Source: Hordeum vulgare subsp. vulgare (lineage: Eukaryota > Streptophyta > Magnoliopsida > Poales > Poaceae). Taken from it: a stretch of 64,000 nucleotides of DNA. The translations under genes and the position numbers were made by a program. Within the stretch, counting starts at the first letter, position 1; every line of letters begins with the position of its first letter. The stretch spans positions 533,128,083-533,192,082 of the forward strand of contig NC_058520.1 in NCBI RefSeq assembly GCF_904849725.1, given 5' to 3'. The notes below the pieces were generated by a model that ran no database searches, was not told where the DNA came from, and saw only the letters and a program-made list of their open reading frames with translations. Positions 1 to 10,282 of the stretch are shown here, piece after piece.

Positions 1-300
1 CGCGGCAACCAGGCTTGTGGGCCCCTGGTTGCTCCCCTCTGACACTTCTTTCGCCCAGTATTTTTTATATATTCCCAAAAAAATCACCGTTGATTTTCAG
101 GGCATTTGGAGTTGCGCAGAATAGAGGACTCAGACTTGCTCCTTTTCCAGTCCAGAATTCCAGCTGCCGGATTTCTCCCTCTTCAAATAAACCTTGCAAA
201 ATGAGAGAGAAAAGGCATAAGTATGGTTCCACAAAGTATAATAGCAGTCCATAAAGCGATAAATATCAACATGAAAGCATGATGAAAAATGGACGTATCA
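1..300 (-). repeat. 3' LTR of G1, partial
   Basis: Positions 1-300 match the first 300 bases of the G1 5' LTR (9885-10184) almost base for base, including the block around GAGAGAAAAKGCATAAG and the terminus ending GGACGTATCA on the plus strand. On the minus strand the LTR therefore begins TGATACGTCC at 300. The rest runs off the window. Confidence 0.92.
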
Positions 301-314
301 ACTCCCCCAAGCTT
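301..314 (-). other. Terminal polypurine tract of G1
   Basis: The minus strand reads AAGCTTGGGGGAGT directly against the LTR start. This is the expected position of the primer for plus-strand DNA synthesis. The same 14 bases recur at the G4 polypurine tract and at internal sites in both elements. Confidence 0.88.
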
Positions 315-1788
315 AGACCTTGATTGTCCTCAAGCAAAAACCAAGACCCAAAACATGTCCACATGTTTAGGGATGAAGGTGTCGATAAAACATAATACGG
401 ACATGAGGGCATCATGATCACACATAGAACAACAATACATCATAGATATTCTTATGGGAAAGTAACAATTCCTTCACAAGGCAAAGTCTGAAACAAAAAC
501 CTTACTGAGAAGTAGCCAACAACAGTCCATAGTAAGTGAAGCAATTGCAATTTATCATAACATTAGAAAGAGTCAAATAAGAGCTTGTAAGGCAAATCCA
601 CATACTCAATCATCTCTTTTGTTTTCCACAATTGTTACAACTCATGTGGTACTCATGATATCAAAGTTTCAGCTGGACATAGAGAAAGATAGGGGCTTAT
701 AATTTTGCCTCCCAACCATTTACCTCAAGGGTAAAGTCAACAATAATAAAGCATAAGTACTCAGCTCCAAGTTGATATAAGAATATAGATCTTTCCCAAG
801 CATATGATGTTCAACAAGAAAAAGGCTAAATAAGGAATTGGTGAAGATCACCATGACTCTTACAAGGGCAAAAAGTAAAGGTACAAGATAGGCCCTTCGC
901 AGAGGGAAGCAGAGGTTGTCATACGCTTTTGATGTTTGGATGCATGTCCTCTTAGTGCGGAGGAACGTGACTTTATATTGCCTCCTGTGATAAAGAACTT
1001 TATTATGCAGTCTGTCGCTTTTATGTCTTCCTCATCACAGGTTCGTACAAAGCTAATTTTCCACACACTAATAGATCATACATATTAGAGAGCAATTTTT
1101 ATTGCTTGCACCGATGACAACTTACTTGAGGGATTTTATTCAATCCATAGGTAGATATGGTGGACACTCATGGCAAAACTGGGTTGAAGGTTTATGGATG
1201 CACAAGTAGTATCTCTACTTGGTGTGGGAGTTTTGGCTAATATGAGGTGGAAGCAATCATCACATGATAAGGGATCTCTAATCATATAACATTGTTTGGA
1301 ACCAAGCAAACACAATTCATTATGTTGTCTTCCTTGTCCAACATCTACTTGTAAGCATGTAATAGTTTGGTGAGTGCTCACAATTATAGAAAGTGTCTAA
1401 GATGATATATTTATATGTGAACCTCTCTTTCCTTATTACTTCTTATTAATTGCAACAATGACTGGGGTCTATGTTGGTCTATTATCAACAAGTTTCAATC
1501 ATCATACTTGTTAAATGTGAAGCTATCACTTTTCATAAGATCATCTCATGATCTTTCATGCTATCGTTCTTTTCATACTTTTGATCACGGCACAAAGCAA
1601 AGCCCTTGACTAAGATACTCTTTATTATAAAGCTCTTAAGCTCAAATACATCGGGGGAGACACAAAGAAAAAGACTCAAACCAAACACTAAAGACTTATT
1701 CCACTAAGAGAAGAAATAAAAACTGAAAAGGAAAGAACTAAAACAAACGTAAAAGCAAAAGATATAAAGGTGATACGATACCAGGGCA
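315..1788 (-). other. Non-coding 3' spacer of G1
   Basis: About 1.5 kb of AT-rich sequence lies between two copies of the polypurine motif. No open frame with a recognisable product is present. The last bases before the tract (GAGGACAATCAAGGT on the minus strand) resemble the same position in G4. A 22-base block at 890-911 is identical, on the minus strand, to 35746-35767 in the G4 spacer, although the rest of the two spacers is not visibly alike. Confidence 0.6.
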
Positions 1789-1802
1789 ACTCCCCCAAGC
1801 TT
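1789..1802 (-). other. Second, internal polypurine-tract copy in G1
   Basis: The minus strand again reads AAGCTTGGGGGAGT, 33 bases past the stop of the extra ORF. No LTR follows it. It could act as a central polypurine tract or be a relic of an earlier element end. Confidence 0.7.
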
Positions 1803-1835
1803 GGCAAAAGCCAAGGGGATTGCCCATACCAATGC

Positions 1836-2252
1836 TTAGTTGTATTCCTTTGGTGGTGAAGGTGGTGGTGTTGATGAAGCAGTCTTGAGCTTGTCTAATT
1901 TCCACTTGAGAAAAAAGTTCTGCTCCCTCAGATCGTCATTTTCCTCCTCAAGCTTCAACACTCTATGGCAAAGTTCCTGCTTACTCTCCTGCCAAAAACG
2001 AGAAGGGATAAACAAGGTCTTAGGCTTCTTCCTTTGGTCAGGGAGGCTTGACTTCTTGAACTCCACATGGGTGCGTCCAGGTTGAGGTAGAGGAGCCTCC
2101 TCTTCATCGGAACTCGTTTGTTCCTTCCCCTTGGGCTCATAGTCCTCTTCCTCGTTAGTGGTCCAGCCATGTGGTTCCAAGTCTCCATTAATCCTGGAGT
2201 TAGCACGATCGTCGGCCACATAGATCTCTTCTTCTGAATCTTGAGAAGACAT
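1836..2252 (-). CDS. Extra 3' ORF of G1, acidic coiled-coil-like protein (138 aa)
   Basis: The frame runs from an ATG in the context GGTCAAGATGT to a stop 33 bases before an internal polypurine copy. The product is very acidic in its first half (a run around DSEEEIYVADDR and an EEEDYEP stretch), then basic, then has a heptad-like region near residues 95-120 (ELCHRVLKLEEENDDLREQN) that should form a coiled coil. It ends in a Pro-rich tail (TPPPSPP). It lies after integrase, where Athila elements may carry an additional env-like or unknown ORF, but I see no signal peptide or membrane segment. Function is unknown. It is one of the few undamaged frames in G1, and it sits behind its own promoter-like block. 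Confidence 0.7.
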   Translation of the reverse strand: MSSQDSEEEIYVADDRANSRINGDLEPHGWTTNEEEDYEPKGKEQTSSDEEEAPLPQPGRTHVEFKKSSLPDQRKKPKTLFIPSRFWQESKQELCHRVLKLEEENDDLREQNFFLKWKLDKLKTASSTPPPSPPKEYN

Positions 2253-2474
2253 CTTGACCTAAATCTGCGACAGACAACAGGCTCGAAACGAAAACAGAGG
2301 AAAACTACACGATACGGAGATCAAAACCCTCGGGCGTATATATAATGATTTTTTCTGGACCAGAAGGAGTGCTCCGCAAAAAAACGGAGTCCGGGGGGCA
2401 CACGAGGTGCCCGCAAGCCCTGTTGCCACGACCAGGGGGAAGCCGTGGCAACCAAGCTTGTGGCCGCCTCGTGC
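2253..2474 (-). promoter_or_regulatory. LTR-like internal promoter block of G1
   Basis: Read on the minus strand, a hairpin (outer arms CACGAGG 2401-2407 and CCTCGTG 2467-2473; inner arms GTTGCCACG 2422-2430 and CGTGGCAAC 2444-2452) is followed by a TATATATA element at about 2337-2344 and an 80-base leader to the ATG at 2252. This is the same layout as the U3 regions of nearby LTRs (hairpin with CACAAGC/GCTTGTGG, then TATA), but no LTR ends are present. It probably started as LTR sequence and could drive the 138-aa ORF. Confidence 0.6.
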
Positions 2475-3975
2475 AACCAAATAACAAAGAGTCTCTTGTG
2501 TCCCCAACACACCTAATACAATGGTAAGTTGTATAGGTGCACTAGTTCGGTGAAGAGATGGTGATACAAGTGCAATATGGACGGTAGATATAGGTTTTTG
2601 TAATCTGAAATTACAAAAACAGCAAGGTAACTAGTAACAAAAGTGAGCACGAACGGTATTGCAATGCATGGAAACAAGGCCTAGGGTTCATACTTTCACT
2701 AGTGAAGTTCTCTCAACAATGATAACATAATTGGATCATATAACTAGCCCTCAACATGCAACAAAGAGTCACTCCAAAGTCACTAATAGCGGGGAACAAA
2801 CGAAGGGATTATTGTCGGGTACGAAACCACCACAAACTTATTCTTTCTGATCGATCTATCATAGAGTTCGTACTAGAATAACACCTTAACATAGATATCA
2901 ACCAAGACCCTAATGTCACCTAGATACTCCATTGTCACCTCAAGTATCCATGGGCATGATTATACGATATGCATCACACAATCTCAGAATCATCTATTCA
3001 ACCAACACATAGAACTTCAAAGAGTGCCCCAAAGTTTCTACCAGAGAGTCAAAATGTGTGCCAACCCCTGTGCATAGGTTCCCAATGTCACGAACCCGCA
3101 AGTTGATCAACAAAATGTACATCAAGTACTCACATGAATCCACGTGTGCCAACCCATATGCATAGGTTCCCAATTGTCACAAACCCGCAAGTTGATCACA
3201 ACAGATAGACACGTGCAAGACATACATCACGTGTTCTCAAAGACTCAATCCGATAAGATAACTCCAAAGGGGAAACTCAATTCATTACAAGAAGGAGAGG
3301 GGGAAGAACATCATAAGATCCAACTATAGTAGCAAAGCCCATGGTACATCGAGATCAAGACATCTCAAGAACACGAGAGAGAGAGAGAGATCAAACACAT
3401 AGCTACTGGTACATACCCTCAGCCCCGAGGGAGAACTACTCCCTCCTCGTCATGGAGATCGCCGGGATGATGAAGATGGTCACCGGAGATGGATTCCCCC
3501 TCCGGCAGGGTGCCAGAACGGGCTCCAGATTGGTTTTTGGTTGCTACAGAGGCTTGCGGCGGCGGAACTCTCGATATAGGTTTCTTTTTGGAGGTTTCTG
3601 AATTTATAGGAATTTATGGCGGTGGAATTACGTCGGTTGGGCCCACGAGGAGGTCACAAGCCTGGTCGCCACCACCTAGGGGGTGGTGGCGGCGTTAGGG
3701 CTTGTGACTCCCTCGTGGCTCTTCTGGCCTTCTTTCAAAGCTTTGGGGGTCTCTTTTGGTCCAAAAAAAATCACCGTAAAGTTTCATTCCATTTGGACTC
3801 CGTCTGAAAATAGGCCAAAAACACAGAAAAAACAGAAACTGGCACTTGGCACTAAGTTAATAGGTTAGTCCCAAAAAAGATATAAAGTAGCATATTCATG
3901 CATATAAAACATCCAAAGTTGACAAGATAATAGCATGGAACCATCAAAAATCATAGATACATTATAGACGTATCA
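2475..3975 (-). mobile_element. S1: LTR inserted in G1 (solo or truncated)
   Basis: On the minus strand it starts TGATACGTCTATAATG at 3975, directly after the G1 integrase gene, and runs to about 2475. It has a U3 hairpin (arms 3643-3662 and 3698-3718; inner arms 3667-3676 and 3682-3691) and a TATA box (CCTATAAATTC, 3600-3610). A roughly 57-base segment is repeated in tandem at 3056-3112 and 3141-3198. The far end seems to lack the last part usual for this LTR type, and I find no clear target duplication (CCTTT follows 3975 and is not found at the other end). The lower boundary is approximate. Confidence 0.65.
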
Positions 3976-3977
3976 CC

Positions 3978-4912
3978 TTTCGTGTTATTGATTTTGATGG
4001 CACCGGATCGATATACTTCCTCGACAACGTAGGGACCTTCCCATTAGAGAGAAGCTTGCATGCGAAGAATCTTAAACGAGAATTGTATAGCAGGACATAA
4101 TCACCTACATTGAACTCTCGTTTTTGTATTCTTTTATCGTGCCATCTCTTAACCTTTTCCTTGAGCAACTTGGCATTCTCATATGCATGGGCCCTCCATT
4201 CATCTAATGAGCTGATATCAAACAACCGCTTCTCACCGGCAAGTTTGAAATCGAAGTTGAGCTCTTTGATTGTCCAATAAGCTTTGAGTTCAAGCTCAAG
4301 GGGTAAATGACAGGCCTTACCGTAAACCATTTTATTCGGTGACATGCCCATGGGATTCTTATAAGCAGTCCTATAAGCCCATAGTGCATCGTCAAGTTTG
4401 CTAGACCAATTCTTTCGAGATCTATTGACGGTCTTTTGCAAGATCAATTTGACCTCCCTATTACTCAACTCCACTTGACCACTAGACTGATGGTGATAAG
4501 GAGATGCAACTCTATGGTTGACATCATACTTAGCGAGCATCTTGCAGAAAACCCCATGAATGAAGTGTGAACTGCCATCAGTCATTAGATATCTAGGGAC
4601 TCCAAATCTTGGGAAGATGACTTCTTTAAGCATCTTAATAGAGGTGTGGTGATCAGCATTTTTAGTGGGGATAGCCTCTACCCACTTAGTGACATAATCC
4701 ACAGCAGCTAAGATGTGAGTATACCCATTGGAACTCGAGAAAGGTCCCATATAATCAAAGCCCCAGACATCAAATGGTTCAATGACAAGTGAATAGTTCA
4801 TAGGCATTTCCTGACGCTTACTGATATTCCCTATTCTTTGGCATTCGTCACAAGACAAGACAAACTTACGGGAATCCTTGAAGAGAGTGGGCCAATAGAA
4901 ACCTGATTGCAA
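3978..4912 (-). pseudogene. Integrase of G1 (frameshifted C-terminal part of pol)
   Basis: This frame holds the second half of an integrase zinc finger (CDECQR, pairing with His residues in the preceding frame near [14 protein letters not shown]). It then has the catalytic core with its three acids: FDVWGFDYMGPF, LMTDGSSHF and SSGQVELSNREVK (Asp, Asp, Glu all present). It inserts element cDNA into the host chromosome. It is joined to RNase H by a frameshift near 4910, where an extra GT dinucleotide explains the change. The C-terminus runs into the start of S1 at 3975, so its native end is uncertain. No chromodomain is seen, as expected for an Athila-type enzyme. Confidence 0.85.
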
Positions 4913-4913
4913 T

Positions 4914-5619
4914 ACACCTTATGAGCAGTTCTATCTCCAGCATGGTGTCCTCCGTAGGCCTGGGAATGACACTTCTGTTGGATCTGTCCCTGTTCATGTT
5001 CAGGCACACAACGTCTAATAACACCATCTACTCCTTCCTTATAAAGGTGAGGATCATCCCAAAAGTAGTGTCTCAAATCAAAGAAGAATTTCTTCTTTTG
5101 CTGGTAGGTGAAACTGGGTGGTATGTATTTGGCTACGATATAGTTTGCGTAATCAGCATACCACGGTGCACTATGTGAAGTGCACATGACATTCAGTTGC
5201 TCATCAGGAAAGCTATCATCAATAGGTCGTGGGTCATCAAGGACATTCTCTAGCCTAGACAAGTTATCTGCTACAGGGTTATCAGCACCCTTTCGGTCAA
5301 CAACGTGCAAATCAAATTCCTGTAGCGGGAGAACCCATCTGATTAGCCTAGGCTTAGCGTCCTTCTTCTCCATGAGGTACTTAATAGCAGTATGATCAGA
5401 GTGAATAGTGACTTTGGAGTCAACTATATAAGATCTGAACTTTTCGCATGCAAACACGACTGCTAAAAACTCCTTCTCCGTAGTGGCGTAGTTTCTTTGG
5501 GCAGTGTCTAGAGTTTTACTAGCATAGTGAATGACATTCAACTTCTTGTCAACTATTTGTCCTAGAACAGCACCAACAACATAATCACTAGCATCGCACA
5601 TGATTTCAAAGGGCAAGTT
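4914..5619 (-). pseudogene. RNase H domain of G1 pol
   Basis: The domain removes the RNA strand from the RNA-DNA hybrid during reverse transcription. The acidic active-site residues are readable: [22 protein letters not shown] and ADNLSRLE. The segment begins just after an in-frame TAG at 5620-5622, where the expected Trp (motif PDWNLPFE) has become a stop. It runs into the linker to integrase (HAGDRTAHK), which carries the first zinc-finger ligands. Frame is lost at about 4910. Confidence 0.85.
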
Positions 5620-5622
5620 CTA

Positions 5623-6887
5623 ATCCGGTGGTTGAACAATAGGTGCGGTTATCAAGGCCTTCTTAAGTATTTCGAAAGCTTCCTCACAATCCTCATCAAA
5701 AACAAAAGGAGCATCCTTCTGCAAGAGGTTTGTAAGAGGCCTAGAAATCTTAGAGAAGTCTTTAATGAACCTTCTATAGAAACCAACATGACCTAGGAAA
5801 CTTCGTATACCTCTGATATCTGTGGGGCAAGGCATTTTCTCAATTGCATCAACCTTAGCCTTATCAACTTCAATGCCTTTCTCAGAGATTTTGTGTCCTA
5901 AGACGATGCCTTCATTAACCATGAAGTGGCACTTCTCCCAGTTCAAGACGAGGTTGGTATCTTTGCATCTCTATAAGACTCGATCAAGGTTGTTGAGGTA
6001 ATCGTCAAAGGAAGAACCGTAGAAGGAGAAATCATCCATGAAAACCTCAACAATCTTTTCACAAAAGTCAGAGAATATAGCCATCATACATCTTTGAAAG
6101 GTGGCAGGTGCATTGCCATCATACGTCTATAAGCAAAGGTACCGAAGGGGCATGTGAAGGTGGTTTTCTCTTGATCAAATTGTGCAACATGTATTTGCGA
6201 GAAAGCTGGATAACCATCTAGAAAGTAGAAGTGTGTGTGTTTAGATAGCATTTCTAGCATTTGGTCGATAAACGGCAAAGGATAATGGTCTTTCCTAGTT
6301 GCCTTGTTCAGTTTCCGGAAGTCTATCACCATCCTATAGCCAGTAATAATCCTGTGTGGGATTAGTTCACTCTTATCATTAGGAACAATGGTGATACCTC
6401 CCTTCTTAGGTACGCAATGTACTGGACTTACCTAATCACTACGAGCAACATGATAGATGATTCCTGCTTCCAGAAGCTTTAATATTTCTTTTCTCACGAC
6501 CTCTTTCATCCTCGGATTTAGTCTTCGTTGATGATCAGCAACTGGCTTAGAATCAGGATCGGTTTTAATCTTGTGCTGACATAGAGTGGGACTAATACCC
6601 TTAAGATCAACAAGAGTATATCCAATAGCAGCACGGTACTTCCTCAAGGTTTTTAATAACTTCTTATCTTCGTGATTCGAGAGGTGAGCACTAATAATAA
6701 CAGGATATATCTCCTTCTCATCAAGATAGGCATACTTAAGAGTATCTGGTAATTGTTTTAGCTCGAACACAGGATCACCCTTTGGTGGGGGAGGATCCCC
6801 AAGCAGTTTAACACGCAGATTATTCTTGAGAATAGGATATTGTTCTAAGACAATTTTATCTATCTCATCTCTTTCATCCATATGCAT
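5623..6887 (-). pseudogene. Reverse transcriptase domain of G1 pol (two frames, several stops)
   Basis: RT copies genomic RNA into DNA. Visible in order are the N-terminal linker (ISPTLCQHKIKTD), the primer-binding palm motifs (PHRIITGYRMVIDFRKLNKA), CPFGTFAYRRM, the catalytic FMDD box (near 6030, minus strand) and the thumb/connection (VLGHKISEKGIEVDKAK, RGIRSFLGHVGFYRRFIKDF). Damage: TAG at 6432-6434 replaces a Trp in the SDWVSPV motif; a small deletion after YRRM near 6120 shifts the frame; TAG at 5971-5973 replaces a Gln; TAG at 5620-5622 replaces a Trp. The catalytic aspartates survive. Confidence 0.85.
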
Positions 6888-6916
6888 ATCATTTTCATGC
6901 TCAAGCAGATATTGCT

Positions 6917-7789
6917 CTAAAGATCTGTAGGAGGTACGACAATAGAGGCAAGAGCAATGATTTCATCCCTACCAGACGACTCTTTTTCATGGGGTTGTCC
7001 TCCTAACTTGGAGAAGTTAAATTCATGAGACACACCCTCGAAACTAACAGTGACAGTCTGTTTAATGCAATCAATGTGAGCATTGACGGTGTTGAGAAAG
7101 GGTCTACCAAATATGATGGGACAAAAGCTATCTTGTGCAGTAGCAAGGACGAGGAAATCAGTAGGATACTTCGTCTTACCACACAGGACTTCTACGTCTC
7201 TCACAATTCCCAAGGGACAGATAGTGTCTCTATTAGCTAGCGTAATAGTGACATCAATGGGTTCTAACTCAGCAGGTGCAATCTCATCTTTGATTTCATC
7301 ATATAGGGACCGGGGTATTGCACTAACACTAGCACCCATATCACATAAACCATGATAATAGTGATCTCCTATCTTGACAGAAACAACGGGTAGACCAACT
7401 ACATGTCCGTATTTGTCTTTCGCGTGAGGTTTAGCTATTCTAGCGGAGTCCTCACAGAATTTGATAACATGCCCATCTATGTCTTCGGCTAAGAGATCTT
7501 TGATAATAGCAACACTAGGTTCAACTCTAATTTCCTCAGGGGGTGCAAGTGGTCTAATGTAACCCCTACGTATCACAGTTGGAGCTTTAGAATAATCCTT
7601 TTTCCTAGCAGGGTAAGGTGGTTTCTCAGCGTAGGCATAAGGAACAATAGGATCACTAAAGGCAATGATTTTCTCTTCAACTAGATTGGGTTTAACTATG
7701 TTTATTTCTAAAGTAGGATGATACTTAAACCACTTCTCTTTGGGAAGATCAACATGAGCAGCAAAAGATTCACATAGAGAAGCTACTAT
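6917..7789 (-). pseudogene. Aspartic protease region of G1
   Basis: It cleaves the retroelement polyprotein. The active-site motif is LCDMGASVSAIP (Asp-Met-Gly-Ala, within the D-x-G-A range of the family), followed by the flap and the helix motif IIFGRPFLNTVNAHIDC. The region upstream (7577-7789) is the linker from gag in the same frame, containing a Lys/Pro-rich stretch. It follows gag after one in-frame stop at 7790-7792 and loses frame relative to RT around 6900. Confidence 0.82.
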
Positions 7790-7792
7790 CTA

Positions 7793-8563
7793 AGAGTCAA
7801 GTCCATACTTAGCGCTAAAATCTCTAGAAGTGTTTGTTTCAACAAAAGATTTAACGCAATCAAACTGGAAATTCATACCTGACTCCTTACCTTCTTCAAG
7901 ATCCCAATCTTCAAAGTTACGTTTGATTCTTTCCCATAAATTCCACTTGTGATCAATATCCTTCTTCATAAAAGAACCGGTACAAGAAGTGTCAAGCATG
8001 GTACGATCTTCATGAGAAAGCCGAGCATAAAAGTTTTGAGTGATAATTTCTCTTGAGAGCTCACGATTGGGGCATGAATATAGCATTGATTTAAGCCTCC
8101 CCCAAGCTTGAGCTATGCTTTCCCTGTCATGAGGCCAAAAGTTATAAATATAATTCCGATCACGATGTACTAAATGCATAGGATAAAACTTTTGATGAAA
8201 TTCCAATTTCAACCGATTGTAGTCCCATGATCCAGTATCATCACATAGCCTATGCCATGTCAACGCCTTATCGTTCAAAGATAAAGGAAAGACTTTCTTC
8301 TTTACCTCATCCTCGAGCAAACCTGCAAGCTTAAATAAACCACAAACTTCATCTACATAGATTAGATGCAAGTCTGGATGTGATGATCCATCTCCTGTAA
8401 AAGGATTAGCCAACAGTTTCTCAAGCATACCCGAAGGAATTTCATAAAAGATATTTTCAGTAGGTACCTCAGGTTGAGGAACAACTCCTCGTGCTTCTGT
8501 TCGTGGTGAAGATACCCCGAACAAACTCCTCAAAGGAACAGTTTCCATAGTGACAAGTGACAA
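7793..8563 (-). pseudogene. Gag (capsid) of G1
   Basis: The product packages element RNA in cytoplasmic particles. The Athila-type capsid core is clear: NPFTGDGSSHPDLHLIYVDE, then a region around AGLLEDEVKKKVFPLSLNDKA, a Trp-rich stretch (WDYNRLKLEFHQKFYP) and ESIAQAWGRLKSML. The start is the first ATG (8563) after a 91-base leader from the LTR. The frame is open for 257 codons and then meets a TAG at 7790-7792; the same frame continues into protease, so this may be a nonsense mutation or a read-through site. No zinc knuckle is seen. Confidence 0.85.
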
Positions 8564-8626
8564 TAGATTTCAGCATAGTATATAAATGTTTCCTTACCAA
8601 ATTCCACTTACCAAAGGCGCTTCCCT

Positions 8627-8644
8627 CCCCGGCAACGGCAACAG
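8627..8644 (-). other. Primer binding site of G1 (tRNA-Asp type, degraded)
   Basis: The minus strand reads TGTTGCCGTTGCCGGGGA. The complement of the plant tRNA-Asp(GUC) 3' end is TGGCGCCGTTGCCGGGGA, so two bases differ. It lies 10 bases inside the LTR end. Confidence 0.8.
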
Positions 8645-8654
8645 AAAAGAGTCT

Positions 8655-10184
8655 TGAGGACCCACAAGTATAGGGGATCGATCATAGTCCTTTCGAGAAG
8701 TAAGAGTGTCGAACCCAACGAGGAGGAGAAGGCTCTGATAAAAGGTTTTCAGCAAGGTAATAACTACAAGCACTGAAAGTAGCGGTAACAAGTGATGGTG
8801 TAGTGAGGTGAAACGTAGCAAGCGAAAAGTAACAAGTAACAAGTAGTAGAAACGATGCAGCAAGTGGCCCAATCCGTTTTGTAGCAAGGGACAAGCCTGA
8901 ACAAAGTCTTATAAGAGGAAAAACGCTCCCGAGGACACACATGAATTTCTGTCATGCTAGTTTCATCATGTTTATATGATTCGCGTTCGTTACTTTGATA
9001 GTTTGATATGTGGGTGGACCGGCTCTTGGGTACTGCCCTTACTTGGACAAGCATCCCACTTATTATTAACCCCTCTCGCAAGCATCCGTAACTACGAAAG
9101 AAGAATTAAGACAACGTCTAACCATAGCATTAAACTAGTGGATCCAAATCAGCCCCTAACGAAGCAACGCATAGACTGGGGTTTAAGCTTCTGTCACTCT
9201 AGCAACCCATCATCTACTTACTACTCCCCAATGCCTTCCTCTAGGCCCAAATATGGTGAAGTGTTATGTAGTTGACGTTCACATAACACCACTAGAGGAA
9301 AAACAACATACAACATATCAAAATACCGAACGAATACCAAATTCACATGACTATTATCAGCATGACTTATCCCATGTCCTCAGGAACAAAAGTAACTACT
9401 CACAAAGCATAATCATAATCATGATCAGAGGTGTAATGAATAGCATCAAGGATCTGAACATAAACTCTTCCACCAAGTAATCCAACTAGCATCAACTACA
9501 AAGAGTATTCAACACTACTAGCAACCTTACAAGTACCAATCAAAGTCGCGAGACGGAGATTGGTTACAAGAGATGAACTAGGGTTTGGAGAGGAGATGGT
9601 GCTGATGAAGATGTTGATGGAGATGACTCCCCTCCGACGAGAGGAGTGTTGGTGATGACGATGGCGATGATTTCCCCCTCCGGGAGGGAAGTTTCCCCGA
9701 CAGGATCGTCCTGCCGGAGCTCTAGATTGGCTCTGCTCAAGTTTCGCCTCGTGGCGGCGGCGAAACCACGAAAAAGCTCCACAATGATTTGTTTCCGTAT
9801 GAAACCCTTCATATAGCAAAAGACGGGGGCCAGTGGGCCACCAGGGTGCCCACAAGCCATGTTGCCGCGGCCAGGGGGGTAGGCCGCGGCAACCAAGCTT
9901 GTGGGCCCCTGGTTGCTCCCCTTTGACACTTCTTTCGCCCAGTATTTGTTATATATTCCCAAAAAAATCACCGTTGATTTTCAGGGAATTTGGAGTTGCG
10001 CAAAATAGATGACTCAGACTTGTTCCTTTTCCAGTCCAGATTTCGCGCTGTCGGTTTTCTCCCTGTTCAAATAAACCTTGCAAAATGAGAGAGAAAATGC
10101 ATAAGTATGGTTACACAAAGTATAATAGCAGTCCATAAAGCGATAAATATCAACATGAAAGCATGATGCAAAATGGACGTATCA
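8655..10184 (-). repeat. 5' LTR of G1 (about 1530 bp)
   Basis: On the minus strand it starts TGATACGTCC at 10184 and ends CTTGTGGGTCCTCA at 8655. The start is confirmed by identity with the 3' LTR at 1-300. The end is placed by the primer site and by the similar end of solo LTR S3. It contains a perfect 12-base inner hairpin (9861-9872 with 9882-9893) inside outer arms GCCCACAAG (9848-9856) and CTTGTGGGC (9898-9906). A TATA box (CTATATGAAG on the minus strand, about 9808-9817) lies about 35 bases further along. Confidence 0.88.
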
Positions 10185-10282
10185 TGGACGCAAAAAAACA
10201 GAAAGAAAAAGATAAATTCATTGGGTTGCCTCCCAACAAGCGCTATTGTTTAACGCCCTTAGCTAGGCATAAAGCGATAGAA

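Larger units (their letters stand above)
1..10184 (-). mobile_element. G1: Athila-like gypsy LTR retrotransposon (3' LTR cut by window edge)
   Basis: Read on the minus strand, the order is 5' LTR (10184 to 8655), tRNA-Asp-type primer site, gag, protease, RT, RNase H, integrase, an inserted LTR (S1), an internal promoter-like block, an extra ORF, spacer, polypurine tract and the start of the 3' LTR (300 to 1). Protease before RT and integrase last is the Ty3/gypsy order, and the protein style matches the Athila group. It is inserted in G2 just after that element's gag. The reading frame changes at least three times and at least four stops interrupt it, so this copy is dead, although most catalytic residues are still readable. 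The target duplication cannot be checked because the left end lies outside the window. Confidence 0.9.

Noticed and set aside
2305..2527. Short frames around 2259-2527
   Set aside because: They overlap the hairpin and promoter-like block on both strands and have no homology I recognise.
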